DNA from: Pardosa pseudoannulata
Lineage: Eukaryota; Arthropoda; Arachnida; Araneae; Lycosidae
Length of the DNA: 64,000 nucleotides
Assembly: GCA_032207245.1 (NCBI GenBank)
Contig: CM063500.1
Span: 63,945,930-64,009,929, forward strand
Reading direction: 5' to 3'
Translations under genes and position numbers: made by a program
The notes under the pieces: model-generated
Databases searched by the model: none
Told to the model about the DNA's origin: nothing
Seen by the model: the letters and a program-made list of their open reading frames with translations, nothing else
Part shown: piece after piece, positions 26,269-36,765 of the stretch
Numbering within the stretch: position 1 is the first letter of the stretch
How the letters are laid out: the number at the start of each line of letters is the position of its first letter

Positions 26269-27132
26269 AAAGAAAAAAAAAAGAGAAAAGGAGCTCTGCG
26301 GGTTCTATGAACGGTTGTTGATAATTTTTACTTTAGAAAAGATACGTTACTAGGTGCAATATTTATAGGAAGAGATAGTCTTAAAGAGAATTTCTTCTCA
26401 CTTTGCTTTAACAGTTTTCCCTGTCTGATTTTTTTTTTTTACTGCATACTGAGGAATGGAATAATGGAGTGTCCATCCGTCTGTTCCGGATAGTTATCGC
26501 TCTAACTTTCCTACAAAAGAGTCTTCCTACAGCAAAATAACCCCTGAACGTCAAAAAAGGAGTAAAGATTACGATGGAATAAAGTGAGCGTACGGTAGAA
26601 TATTCTTTTACAAATAAGAGTTCATGTATGGAAAGGGATTCATCACATACAAAAGATTAAAAACCTCTAATATACTTTAAACAGCTAGGTTTTTACATTT
26701 CCTGTAGATTTATTTCTTTTACATACAAACCGTAACATGCTATATATCTTTTGTACGTCAACTAAAAGTTTGCTTCCCACTTAAATCAATATATACACAG
26801 TAAAAACTGTTTTACAGGAAAGCGAAAATACGGCAGAAAAAAATTATTTCCTCCAACTTTTATACTAGTAATATTATGACTATAATTATTTTATTCAAAA
26901 TTTTCTCATTTAGATGAAGTAAAATGAGTAAAATATGCATGTACTTGATAAAAGATATTTAAGTTTAAGAAGTTTAATTTCTTTGAGGGGAGTCAAAAAT
27001 GTTGCATACGGCCCGCCAGTTGGATAACGCTGACAAATTTTTGACTTCAACTTCCGGTATCGCTATACAAAATATATAGTTTCATCGTATTTCTTGTCAA
27101 TGCAGTGTATTTACTTAACCCCTTCCGGTAAA

Positions 27133-27198
27133 ATGACGAGTCTAGCTCGTCATTAGTTTTCCATTCCATACCGCACAATGACGAGCTACACTCGTCAT
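27133..27198. repeat. Twin 8-bp-stem hairpins inside the piggyBac left end
   Basis: ATGACGAG-TCTAG-CTCGTCAT occupies 27133-27153 and ATGACGAG-CTACA-CTCGTCAT occupies 27178-27198. The stems are identical and the loops differ. They are likely transposase-binding subterminal repeats. Confidence 0.9.
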
Positions 27199-27329
27199 GC
27201 GATTAAAGTTAATGTTAAATATGATAATTAGTTTAAAATTTATAGTGTACTGAATTTGGCAACACTTTTATCACTTGTGAAAATCACAAGTCACTATTGC
27301 ATATTGTTTACTTGGTACAAGTCATTGCC

Positions 27330-27466
27330 AAATTAATGAGTCAGAATAAAAGAAAACCTACAAAGAAATGCCGTGTGTGTTACAAGAATCAAATTAAAAG
27401 TGAGACTACTTGGCGGTGTAAACAATTAAGAATTCCTTTGCACTTTGTTTTGAAAAGTACCACTAG
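27330..27466 (+). pseudogene. piggyBac transposase C-terminal Cys-rich domain remnant
   Basis: The frame reads KPTKKCRVCYKNQIKSETTW and continues to a Cys and PLHF, which matches the zinc-binding Cys-rich tail of piggyBac transposases that contacts the transposon ends. The expected last motif, CFEKYH followed by a stop, is present at 27446-27466 but in a different frame, so a frameshift separates it from the rest. The catalytic DDD core is entirely absent. The domain call rests on family knowledge and the fit of motif order. Confidence 0.8.
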
Positions 27467-27806
27467 CTTGAAGACTATTATCTGTATACCTTATTAATGT
27501 TTTGCTTTGATATTTTCTCAATTTTACTGTTTCTGATATTATTTAACACTATGTAAAAAGTGGATTTTAATTAAGAATATGTAAGAATTGTAAAATGAAA
27601 CAAGTTTTTTAAATAAAAATTAAATGGTTATTTCATGCACAGTTTTTCATTATTAAATCATACCGGAAGGGGTTAATAATATAAAACGTTTTTCCTAAGG
27701 GCTACAATCTAGTGGGGTGTGAAAGCATTCAGTGTGGTAATTCCTACCACGGCGTGAAGAAGTCAGAGAGGAGGTAAGGAAAGTCCGTTGTTCATCAGTC
27801 ATCAAA

Positions 27807-27998
27807 ATGATGGAAGTTAACAACATCACTCGCAAACTAAAAACGTTACAAAAAAGTAACACAAAACTAGTTTTCGTTTTGCTCCGGGAAGAAAAAAAAA
27901 AGGAAGAAAAAAGGGCAGTAAAATGGAGGGAAAACGAGTACGATGTACGAAAAATAGAAGAAACTAGGAATAAATGGGAACAAAAGAAAAGTACCTAA
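27807..27998 (+). CDS. Short conserved ORF, unit 3 (63 aa, unknown)
   Basis: This is the most intact of the three frames. It has 63 residues: an N-terminal basic helix-like part (MMEVNNITRKLKTLQKS), a hydrophobic NTKLVFVLL, then a charged KWRENEYDVRKIEETRNKW tail that could form a coiled coil. Unit 1 keeps most of the tail after a stop. The shared peptide suggests past selection or recent duplication. The function is unknown. Confidence 0.35.
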   Translation: MMEVNNITRKLKTLQKSNTKLVFVLLREEKKKEEKRAVKWRENEYDVRKIEETRNKWEQKKST

Positions 27999-28330
27999 TA
28001 ATAAAAAAAAGCTTTGCGGGGGCTATGAACGGTTATTGATAATATTTACTTTGGAAAAAATACGTTACTAGGTCCAACATTCACCGGAAGAGATAGTTTT
28101 AAAGAGAGTATCTTCTCACTTTGTTTTGACAGTTTTTCGTGCCTGGATTTTTTTACTGCATGCTGAGGAATGGACTAATGGAGTGTCCATCCGTCTGTTC
28201 CTGACAGTTATCCTACAAAAGAGTCTTCCTATAGCAAAACAACCCCTGAACGTCAAAAAAGAACAAAGATTACGAGGGAATAAAGTGAGCGTACGGTAGA
28301 ATATTCTTTTACAAATAAGAGTCAATGTAC

Positions 28331-28819
28331 CCAAGCGATTTTAATGTAAAAATCCCCCCCCCTCCCTTCCTTCTCCGTGGTGTGCAAATCGATGCTGTCC
28401 TACTTTTCCCAACGCCCGCCAAATTACGGCAGAAGACCCTTTTCAGAGGCACTATCTCATTTTCGAAAAGGCTTCTTCCGCCTTACGGGAAAAATTAGGG
28501 CGGAGAAAACGTGATGTTTAAATTTGTTCTTATGCCTGATCTCCGATGTTTTACAATCTTAAATCACGCGGAAACAGGAGATATGTCTTGAGAAATACCC
28601 GAAAAGTTGATGAGTTTAAGTAGAACGTTTGGAATGAAAGGAAGCAGAATAATGCCACTTTCTGAAATGATGGGTGGGGGAGAGAAAATTAGTATGAGCT
28701 CTTCTAAATTATTTTTTTTCGATTAAAAGAAACTAAAGGCAAAAAAAGTAATTAAAAATTGTTATTCTGCAACATATTTTAGTGAAAAATGATATTCTAA
28801 GCTCTAGAATTTATATTAA
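28331..28819. other. Non-coding stretch with C-run
   Basis: No gene is seen. It begins where the third tandem unit ends, with a poly-C tract near 28355. Confidence 0.5.
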
Positions 28820-29324
28820 CATATTGTATGCGGGACACGTAGTAGTACGTTTTCTGATGATTGATACTTGAGCGCGGATCACGTACTAGTACGGGTTAGT
28901 GTAACAACATAGTTTGTGGATACAAAAAAACAAAAAACAAAAAAAAAAACGGTATATATAGGAAAACGAAGTCGAATATTCTTGTCTACTACATAGATTC
29001 TGGAATGTAAAAATGTTTATATATAACATAATTCGAAAAAATTAAAACTATATACTACTATTTCTATTTGATTTTTCATATTTACGATACTATTATAAAT
29101 TTATCCACTAAAAAATATATTTTTTGTTTATAAAAATCTTATGGTTGCTATTTATATATTTCTATTTATATATTTGTTTATATATTTCAATATAAAATGC
29201 GAAAAGTTGGTTAAAAAATTAAATAAAGTTCGATCTATTGAGATTTAACTGAATACCTAAATTTAAGCGCAAAACGCCCGCTCTCGCTACAATTCCTTTG
29301 CGAAATGTACCAGCACACAATGTG
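28820..29324. mobile_element. TTAA-flanked MITE (piggyBac-like), 505 bp
   Basis: The left end is CATATTGTATGCGGGACAC and the inverted right end is CACATTGTGTGCTGGTACA, with TTAA immediately outside at 28816-28819 and 29325-29328. A double CACGTAGTAGTACG / CACGTACTAGTACG motif lies near the left end. There is no coding content. The TTAA duplication supports piggyBac, though no transposase piece confirms it. Confidence 0.75.
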
Positions 29325-29518
29325 TTAAAATAAAGCACGTAATGATTTTAGCAGCTAAAACCAAAAATACATGTTTTTCATACATGCTTTAGAATTTTTC
29401 TCCCGTACAGTATTTTTTGTACACGCATTTACATTTTGTCACCCATCCGATGTGTTTTACAAGCCACCCTTGGCGTATAACCGTAACTGTTAGCAGCATG
29501 CAAATTTTTGTATTAAAT

Positions 29519-29536
29519 ACGTGCATTTAAGCACGT
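29519..29536. repeat. ACGTGC palindrome
   Basis: ACGTGC-ATTTAA-GCACGT is a perfect palindrome between two TTAA-flanked elements. Confidence 0.7.
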
Positions 29537-29580
29537 GGTTATGAGTGTATAAAAAACGTCGAGCGACGCTAAGTAGTTAA

Positions 29581-30097
29581 CCCTTTAAAGGTCACGATTA
29601 AAATTCTTTCAAATTTAAGGGCATTAGGTTATAAACGTTGTCTGTGAACCTTATAAATAGAAAACATACGAAAACAAATTTTACATTTCTCTGGTAGGTG
29701 GGAATTTTTCGATGGAAGGGTAATTGTGAAACCCTTCCCCTTTACAACATGGAAACAAGGGTCTCTTAAAATTTATTATATTGGAAGAGCTAAATATAAT
29801 TATCATAAAAATGATGTAATAAACAGATAACTACACAATTTTTCATTGCTGTTTTGAGCAGGTATTTTTATTTGAACTCATAAGGAGAAAAATCAAAATC
29901 GAGATTTTTCATGTAAAGCAATTTTAAACTAATATATTTCAAAGAGAAAAATAAACTATGCAAAATTCTATTATCTACTGCTACATCAATGAGTCCATAA
30001 CATAGAAAATAGAAAAAAATCCTTTCCATGTTTTTTAAAAGAAGAGAAAAAAGTATTAAGAGATGACTCCGTTGCGAAACCACTGCCCCTGAAAGGG
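29581..30097. mobile_element. Second TTAA-flanked MITE, 517 bp
   Basis: The left end is CCCTTTAAAGGTCACGA and the inverted right end is CCCTTTCAGGGGCAGTG, bordered by TTAA at 29577-29580 and 30098-30101. Only the outer six bases match perfectly, and the next positions match in part. The interior has a long minus-strand open frame without any family signal. It is probably a piggyBac-type non-autonomous element of another family than the one at 28820. Confidence 0.6.
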
Positions 30098-30388
30098 TTA
30101 ACCGTATCAGGGCCTGATTGAAATATGGGCCGTGGACATGGGTCACCTGATTTTTTAGGGGCTCTAAAATTTTATAACTAATTTTTATAACTTGAAAATC
30201 TTTCTGGTTAATTCTGCAAGCAATATTTCATGCAACTTTAATAGGAAAGAAAAGCAAAGGATAGTTTTTATTCTTGTTCGAAATTATAAAAATCAAATGT
30301 GAAACATATTTTTTTTTTTCGTACTTATAAATTTCCTCATAGTATCAAGTGAAAAAAGTTGCTATAATTTGTACAAATTGACTCTACG

Positions 30389-31178
30389 CAGGGTATCTGC
30401 CAAAATAAAATTTTTCAAATCCATGACTTTTCATGACTTCCCCTGATTTAGCAGATCATTTTATATGACTTTAAAAAAATTTCGTTAAAGTATATATAAA
30501 TAAAACTTCTGATGTACACATAAATAAAATATATGCTTTTAGAGAAATGGCAGGAATTTTATCATAAAGAAACTATAAACTTACTTTATAAATGCTAATA
30601 AACTCACATACATAAAAATAAATTGTTGTATCTACATACCTAAGTTTAATCATACAACAATTTTTCAATCAAAATGTTTCCAATTTGAATTCAGGGTACT
30701 TTGGTATTATTCAGGTGACCATGAATAATAGCCAAATATAACCCTATATTGTTCATATACAATATCCCTAGAGATAAACTTATATTTTGTGCAAAAATCT
30801 TAACTAATTTTTATTAAAAAAATAATTATTATTATATTAATAAAATTTTAATCTACAATTTAAGAAAAAACCAGAATAATATACATTTACCCACCCATTA
30901 AGCTTTCTTGCTTTGAGTTTCCTTGGTGAACAAATTTTACTTGGCAATAGGGTCAATAGGATAATACATAAATACCAAACTCAGTAACTTCAGCTAAATG
31001 ACAAGTAAAAATAGAATTAAACAATTCAATGCATTTTTTTTAATCGGTAGTTTAGCGGATCCATGGCTTTCCATGACTTTTACTCATTTTACTTGAAAAA
31101 TCAAGACTTTTCATGACAAAATTAATCCATTGTCTAAATCCATGATTTTCCCTGACTTTCCAGGTGCGCGGAAACCAT
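30389..31178. mobile_element. hAT-like non-autonomous element, 790 bp
   Basis: The left end is CAGGGTATCTGCC and the right end, inverted, is ATGGTTTCCGCGCACC. The flanks are ACTCTACG on the left and ATCTACGG on the right, consistent with a slightly decayed 8-bp duplication. Inside each end lie repeated CCATGACTTTTCATGACTT phrases. There is no transposase. Confidence 0.6.
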
Positions 31179-31651
31179 ATCTACGGTATACTGGACATCA
31201 GGGAGGCCCTCGAGAATAAACACCAGGTTCTGGTCCTAATTTCAATTTTGTCTTGATCGAGTGCTGGATTTTATTGTTATTTTTTTATTAACTACCGATT
31301 GTTGCAGCTATGCTACCTTTCAATTTCTTTTGGATTTTAATAGATATTAGTTTCTTTAAGTGCTGATTATAATTTGATTTTCTTAAACCGCCGTTTCCGA
31401 AGGAAAGTTTTTCAGCTACCAATACCCTACTATTGCAAAGGTGTTGACAAGATAAGTCTATCAATAACCATACGATCCATATCTACGTGTCAGCTTAAAG
31501 CCTAAAAAATTTTCTTAAGCAGTCTTTTCGGCAAGAAAATATACATGTTTTTCACAAGAAGAAATTTAAATAATTTATACTTACGAGAGAATACTTGTCA
31601 TATGCCTTTGATATATAAATAGTAGCTTAGCTTAAACTAAAGAAAAAAATA

Positions 31652-32425
31652 CAGTGGACTCGCTTAATGTGATCGCGGTTAATGTTATCAATCACTTATT
31701 ATTATCGAAATCACTTGGTCTCGATTTTCTCTATTCATTTGTATGTTAAAATTACCGTTTTGTGTGATCATTACATCGGTTAATGTTATCAGTTTTCGAA
31801 CCTCATTTTAACTGGCAAAGGAATATTCCCAATGTATTCAGAAGGAACCCATCCTTTCTTTTTCTTCGCTGCTGTTTGAAATTTTGAAAATTCTCCCTCT
31901 TCCACCTAGGAAAATGGGTAATGAACAAAGGAGTGGGGTATTACACGTTTCTGAAATCTTTCAAAAATACGCGCACCCAGCTGGTGGTCAGTGGTTGTCA
32001 GATAAGCAGAAGGTAACAAATTCTTATCGGAACTGAGAAGGAACGTATTCACATTTTATGCCTTGCTCGCTTACATGCAGCTTGTCGAAATGGAAGCCAG
32101 AAAGCGAAATGATTTAACGACAAAATAAAAGATCGAAATTTTAAATCATTATGACAGGTTGATTATGATTACAAACAATTTATCAATGAGTTCTTAGAAA
32201 AAATTGTAGACAGTCAATAATTGATCAATTTTTTTAATTATGCATACAATTCAAGGATAATATACATAAAGGCAGGATAATATAAGGTGTGTTTTTTTTC
32301 ATTTTGTTTTGAAATTTAGTACGTGTGAATTAAAGGGGGGGGTTAAATTTATTTAATTTTCCATATCGTTTATTGTTATCAAAATAACAGTGTCCCAAAC
32401 TGATCACATTAAGCGGAGTCCACTG
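31652..32425 (+). mobile_element. pogo/Tigger-like element, 774 bp
   Basis: The ends are CAGTGGACTCGCTTAATGTG on the left and, inverted, CAGTGGACTCCGCTTAATGT on the right, differing by one inserted C. Both are bordered by TA, the target duplication of the superfamily. An internal deletion has removed the catalytic part, and only the DNA-binding start of the transposase remains at about 32090. Confidence 0.88.
32090..32185 (+). pseudogene. pogo/Tigger transposase N-terminal CENP-B-type helix-turn-helix
   Basis: From the ATG at 32090 the frame reads MEARKRNDLTTK, then a stop, then KIEILNHYDR. This matches the start of the CENP-B-type helix-turn-helix that opens pogo/Tigger transposases and binds the element ends. 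The stop and the missing catalytic domain make it non-functional. Confidence 0.75.
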
Positions 32426-34353
32426 TATTTTATAATCTGGAAAAAACGATTTACGTACGCGAGAGATCTTAAAACTAAGTAACATGACTAACTTAATATT
32501 CACGACTATCATAGGTGAGTAACCCATATTCAGAAAATTGTTTAGTAAGTATAAAACCATCATAATCCATATTAATAAAAGGGATTGTTTGCATGTGTGC
32601 ATGCCGTGTCATGATGTCTAGACAAACCCATCGCACGTCGGGATCTGTAGATTTCAATATAGAAGGTCATGGACATCTGAACGAGGATGTTAGAGCCCAA
32701 ATTGAATTATTACTATTTTATGGTTAAAAAACCTTTCATGGTTTTCTCACACATCTGCCTTCATAAGTATCCAATGGGTAACCACATTATCAGGATCTAC
32801 ATGTTTTGAGAAGTACGTTTTTTAGCCACCAGTACCCTACTATTGCATATGAATCAGACCAGATATGTCTATCCATAACCAATGAACCAAAAACATTTCT
32901 TAAGTCGTCTTTTCGGAAGGAAGAAGCAGTTTTCAAACCATTTATAAATACCAAAAAACATATGTTTGGAAGTTTGGAAGTACCCAAAAAGTGTGTTAAA
33001 AAAAAGTTTTTCAGTTACCACTACTCTACTATTGCAAAGTAGAGACAAGTTAAGTCAATCAATAACCATGCGATCCAGATATACGTGCTTATACATGTAG
33101 ATATATATATATAGCTTAAAGCCCAAAAGATTTTCCTAAGCCGTCTTTTAGGAAAGAAAGTTTTAGATACTACCGTAATTTCGTACCGTTTGGAAGTTTT
33201 TAAGTACCAAAAAAGTGTGTTAAAAAAAGTTTTTCAGTTACCACTACTCTACTATTGCAAAGTAGAGACAAGTTAAGTCAATCAGTAACCATGCAATCCA
33301 GATATACGTGCTTATATGTGTAGATATATAGCTTAAAGCCCAAAAAATTTTCCTAAGCCGTCTTTTAGGAAAGAAAGTTTTAGATACTACCGTAATTTCG
33401 TACGGTTTGGAAGTTTTTAAGTACCAAAAAAATATGTTAAAAATGTTTTTCAACTAGCACTACTCTACTATTGCAAAGTAGAGACAAGTTAAGTCAATCA
33501 GTAACCATGCAATCCAGATATACGTGCTTATATGTGTAGATATATAGCTTAAAGCCCAAAAAATTTTCCTAAGCCGTCTTTTAGGAAAGAAAGTTTTAGA
33601 TACTACCGTAATTTCGTACGGTTTGGAAGTTTTTAAGTACCAAAAAAGTATGTTAAAAATGTTTTTCAACTAGCACTACTCTACTATTGCAAAGTAGAGA
33701 CAAGTTAAGTCAATCAGTAACCATGCAATCCAGATATACGTGCTTATATGTGTAGATATATATATATATATATAGCTTAAAGCCCAAAAGATTTTCCTAA
33801 GCGTCTTTTAGGAAAGAAAGTTTTAGATACTACCGTAATTTCGTACGTATACTCCGTAGATTATCCGTGTTAAAAAGCAAATTTCTTCAGCCGCAAACTA
33901 TTTGCAGCTGCGGACTCTCTGCTGGTTGTTCATTGTTTAAATTATCAAATAAGAAGAAGATTGGGAAAAATGCATGTCGCGCGAACGGCCGATGATCAAA
34001 TGTAAACGAAAGTATGACTCACGAGACGTCAAGAAAACATCGTATTGTATCGATAATAAACCATGAAAAAAAATACAACCCGTTAAGCAGAACGAATCAG
34101 TAATACCAAGTAGCGCAATCTTAAATTGTGTCCTGGAGTACGTGAAAATATCGATAGTCACTATTTACAGCTCCGATTGACAACACCGAGTGGATGGGTT
34201 CAAGATCAAAGGTTGAGGGTCGAAGGTAATTTCACCACAAAGATCACTCATAACAGTGTTTCGTTTTCAGAATTTTGATTTGCGGTAATATCGGTAATTC
34301 ATTATATCTTTAAAACATCGTCGCAGATTTACTGCTCATTTCAAGCTGAAAGT

Positions 34354-35209
34354 CAAGGCCGTAGACAGGGGGAAGGATTTGGGGGACCGGTCCCCCTCCG
34401 AAATTTTTTAAAGATCGTTTCGTGGAAAGAAAAGGGACCATGTGTGTGGGTGTGTCATCTGCCTAGCTGTGCATATATAACAATGGGCTTAGAACAGTGA
34501 CTTTGAATTAAGGAATAGGTACAAATTGGATTCGACATGTAAGAACAGACTGACTAGCACTTTTGGCATCCCCGTCACAATATTGTTGCACAGTCTGAGG
34601 AAACAGTGAAAATTTTTTGGCGAAAATTTCAAATAGAGAATATTTTATAATATACAAGTAAAAGTTAGGACATTTTCATTTTCTTTCAAAACTATTCTTT
34701 TTCTTTAGTAATAATTCTGTTTTAAAAATTAGAATTTAATACCTTATATATTTTTCATGTTAATTTTACTATTAAATTCCTTATGTAGTTACTACATGGC
34801 TCATTTATGGCTATAAATTTGTTCATTATATCATTTAGGTTTGGTTTTGGAGCGGTAAGGTTTACTTTTTGCAACACGGGGCTAATGAGACCGGGACCTA
34901 CTGCTTAAAGCCGATTTCGAACGGCTACGAACATCCATGCCATAGTGGGATTCGAACTCACAAACTCCAGTTCCGAAAGCCAGCACCCTAACCATTAGGC
35001 CATATATATCATTATATCATTATTATTATATCATTTAAAATTATTATTATTATTATATCATTTAAAAATTTTGATATTTTAAAATCGCATTATATTACGA
35101 TACTCATTAGGAGTATACATACATACATAAGAAAACCTGTAGTTTTATTGAAGTATCCTTCACCAAAAACAATGTCCCCCTCTGTATATAATTTCTGGCT
35201 ACGGCTCTG
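34354..35209. mobile_element. hAT-like element, 856 bp, with 8-bp target duplication
   Basis: The left end is CAAGGCCGTAGACAG and the inverted right end is CAGAGCCGTAGCCAG, 12 of 15 identical. The flanks CTGAAAGT (34346-34353) and CTGAAAAT (35210-35217) form an 8-bp target duplication with one change. It sits inside the TA-flanked element and itself contains a SINE. No transposase is visible. Confidence 0.8.
34838..35002 (-). repeat. tRNA-derived SINE copy, near full length
   Basis: On the minus strand it starts ATGGCCTAATGGTTAGGGTG (A box), has the B box GAGTTCGAATCCCACT, and continues with AACGGC, GGCTTTAAGC, GGTCCCGGTCTCATTAGCCC. It ends CCAAAACCAAACC. It is the innermost layer of the nest. 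Confidence 0.92.
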
Positions 35210-35385
35210 CTGAAAATAATTCAGAAGGTCGACGAGAAAGCAGTAAGAAATTGATGGCAGAAGAAATGATTTCAAATTTTAAAGGTGGAATTAATTGAGT
35301 CTAATCCAGACTTTTCGGCACTCTACTGTACTTAGGTTTTTATTCTTAAAATGATTTAATATTGTCATACTAAAATACATATTTT

Positions 35386-35507
35386 TGCACGTATAGTCCG
35401 CGGATTATCTAGTGGTGCGGACTATCTGATGATTTATGAAATTTTTTAAATAAAAAATCGCGCCCGCGGACTATACGATGGTGCGGACTATACGTGCGAA
35501 ATTACGG
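35386..35507. repeat. Foldback at the right end of the TA-flanked element
   Basis: CACGTATAGTCCGC at the left of this segment is the inverse of GCGGACTATACGTG at its right. Further inverted pieces (GTGCGGACTAT with ATAGTCCGC) lie between, so the right end folds back on itself. Confidence 0.8.
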
Positions 35508-35605
35508 TATTTACTATTGGAAAGAGATGAGACAAGACACGTCTACCAATAACCATACGATCCGGAACTAGGTGTCAACTTAAGGCCGAGAAAATAGCCT
35601 TTCAG

Positions 35606-36450
35606 GAATACATTTTTAAAAATTTGTAAAACGTTTTAACGGTATTTAAAAATTTAAGTAGTTACTTGTTGCCTAGGAAATGGAACTTAATTTTTAAAAT
35701 TACGATACGAGAAATGCTGTCCATTTTTGAGATTTTAAGGCCATTTTTGAGGCTTCTATAAATTACAACTGATAAAACCTTACTTAAGTGCAATAACTAG
35801 GGGTGTAGTGAGAAATTTTGTACAACTGGGGAGAGGGATCCTTAAACTCATTTCTCAATACTAATAGAGTAATCTTCACAAATATAACATATGTAAACAG
35901 CAATCGTCATGGGGGTTATAGCCCCCACATCCCTCCCTTTATCTATGCCACTGACATTAAGCCATAAGTGTTTAAGTAGTCTACCAATTAAAAAAAATCA
36001 AACATGAAGAATCTCTGTAAAAGGAATTTAATAAGCTGGTAGAAACATTTCTGATAAAAAAGAAAGAAGTTCAGGATAATTTTAATTGAAGTGTTAAAGT
36101 GAGAATTGCCTTTAGTACAGAAACTTCGCTTTAATATTTTCATGAAATATAAGAAAGAAGTTTTTTCTTTCCTTTTTTAAAAATTGTTCTGAAAATAAAA
36201 TAAATAAACTTTTCCTCTTTAAAATTTCGTTCTAGCAGCAGTGGACAGTTCAAAATAAATGCAAAAAATAATTCTGCTGTATAATTTTGGGAAGTTCATC
36301 ATATTAGCTTTGAATTTAAAGTATAAGAAATTTCCTGATATAACTTCAACTTTTTCCTTAAAAGATAAATCTGTAATTTGATATATTTTAAATAGCAGGA
36401 AATGAACTATTAAATAATGTCATGTATTAATTTGTGGTTGTATTAAAGCA
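35606..36450. other. Non-coding stretch
   Basis: AT-rich sequence without a recognised element or frame. Confidence 0.5.
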
Positions 36451-36565
36451 CTACAGTCTACTGTTTTGCTTAATTAGACCTGAACCTACAGCTTAAAGCT
36501 GATTCCAAATGGTTATGACAACCTATGCTAGCTGTAGAATCCAAACCCCAAAACTCTGGTACAGA
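36451..36565 (-). repeat. SINE copy, old and truncated
   Basis: It keeps the family order CTACTGTTTTGC, AGACCTGAACCTACAGCTTA and AGCTGATTCCAAATGG, with many substitutions. Confidence 0.65.
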
Positions 36566-36765
36566 AGAGTTATATTATATTTTTAAGTATGTAACCTCAA
36601 GCATTTTGCATGAGGATCCCTAATTAGTTAATGTAAGGAATTTGTACCCACAACTCATGTGTGCCCTTCATGATATCAGCAAAATCACTCCATTGAGCCC
36701 TATCACCTGGTGTTCCTTAGGGGAAATAAGAAGCCGGATGACAAAGGGGGGCTGATAAGGTTTTT

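Larger units (their letters stand above)
27119..27672. mobile_element. piggyBac deletion derivative (554 bp) in unit 3
   Basis: The element starts CCCCTTCCGGTA and ends TACCGGAAGGGG, a perfect 12-bp terminal inverted repeat, and is flanked by TTAA at 27115-27118 and 27673-27676. In units 1 and 2 the same site reads TTTACTTAATAATATAAAAC with a single TTAA, so the empty site is directly visible. TTAA duplication and an internal Cys-rich transposase tail identify the piggyBac superfamily. Two hairpins lie just inside the left end. It is non-autonomous. Confidence 0.95.
20602..28330. repeat. Three tandem ~1.1-kb units, two split by transposons
   Basis: Unit 1 is 20602-21723. Unit 2 is 21724-21982 plus 25698-26623. 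Unit 3 is 26624-27118 plus 27673-28330. All start with GAAAGGGATTCATCA (20611, 21731, 26631) and share GTACGTCAA, CTTCCGGTATCGC, AAGGGCTACAATCTAGT and GTGAGCGTACGGTAGA in order. After removing the insertions the units measure about 1120, 1185 and 1140 bp. Each contains CTTCCGGT, an ETS-like site, then GAGGTAAGG and a short plus-strand ORF. The repeat could be a triplicated promoter/first-exon region or an unclassified transposon. Confidence 0.9.
33833..35507 (+). mobile_element. TA-flanked Tigger-like element, 1675 bp, host of a nest
   Basis: The left end is CCGTAATTTCGTACGTATA and the inverted right end is CCGTAATTTCGCACGTATAG. TA dinucleotides flank both sides (33831-33832 and 35508-35509), and satellite lies on both sides. 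Near 34325 the sequence FTAHFKLK is followed, after the inner insertion at 34354-35209, by a peptide starting IQKVDEKAVRN. That resembles the DNA-binding start of pogo-like transposases, and it is broken by stops. Superfamily placement is likely but not certain. Confidence 0.7.
31385..35605. repeat. 216-bp satellite array, interrupted
   Basis: Four regular units have the landmark CACTACTCTACTATTGCAAA at about 33018, 33241, 33457 and 33673 (spacings 223, 216, 216). The middle units are almost identical over their whole length. Older diverged copies lie at 31385-31570, 32805-33000 and 35510-35605. The blocks between are transposons inserted into the array. Each regular unit contains TACCGTAATTTCGTAC, the same sequence as the left end of the element that starts at 33833. 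Long minus-strand frames in the units are by-products of the repeat. Confidence 0.9.

Noticed and set aside
20602..28330. CRISPR-like or phage-like repeat system
   Set aside because: The repeats are long direct duplications in eukaryotic DNA with transposons inside. There are no short spacer-separated repeats.
29868..30146. 92-codon minus-strand frame
   Set aside because: It lies mostly in a TTAA-flanked MITE, is rich in Leu/Phe from AT content, and shows no motif.
33244..33669. Two nearly identical 69-residue minus-strand proteins
   Set aside because: They are the same accidental frame in adjacent copies of the 216-bp satellite. Identity reflects recent amplification, not selection.
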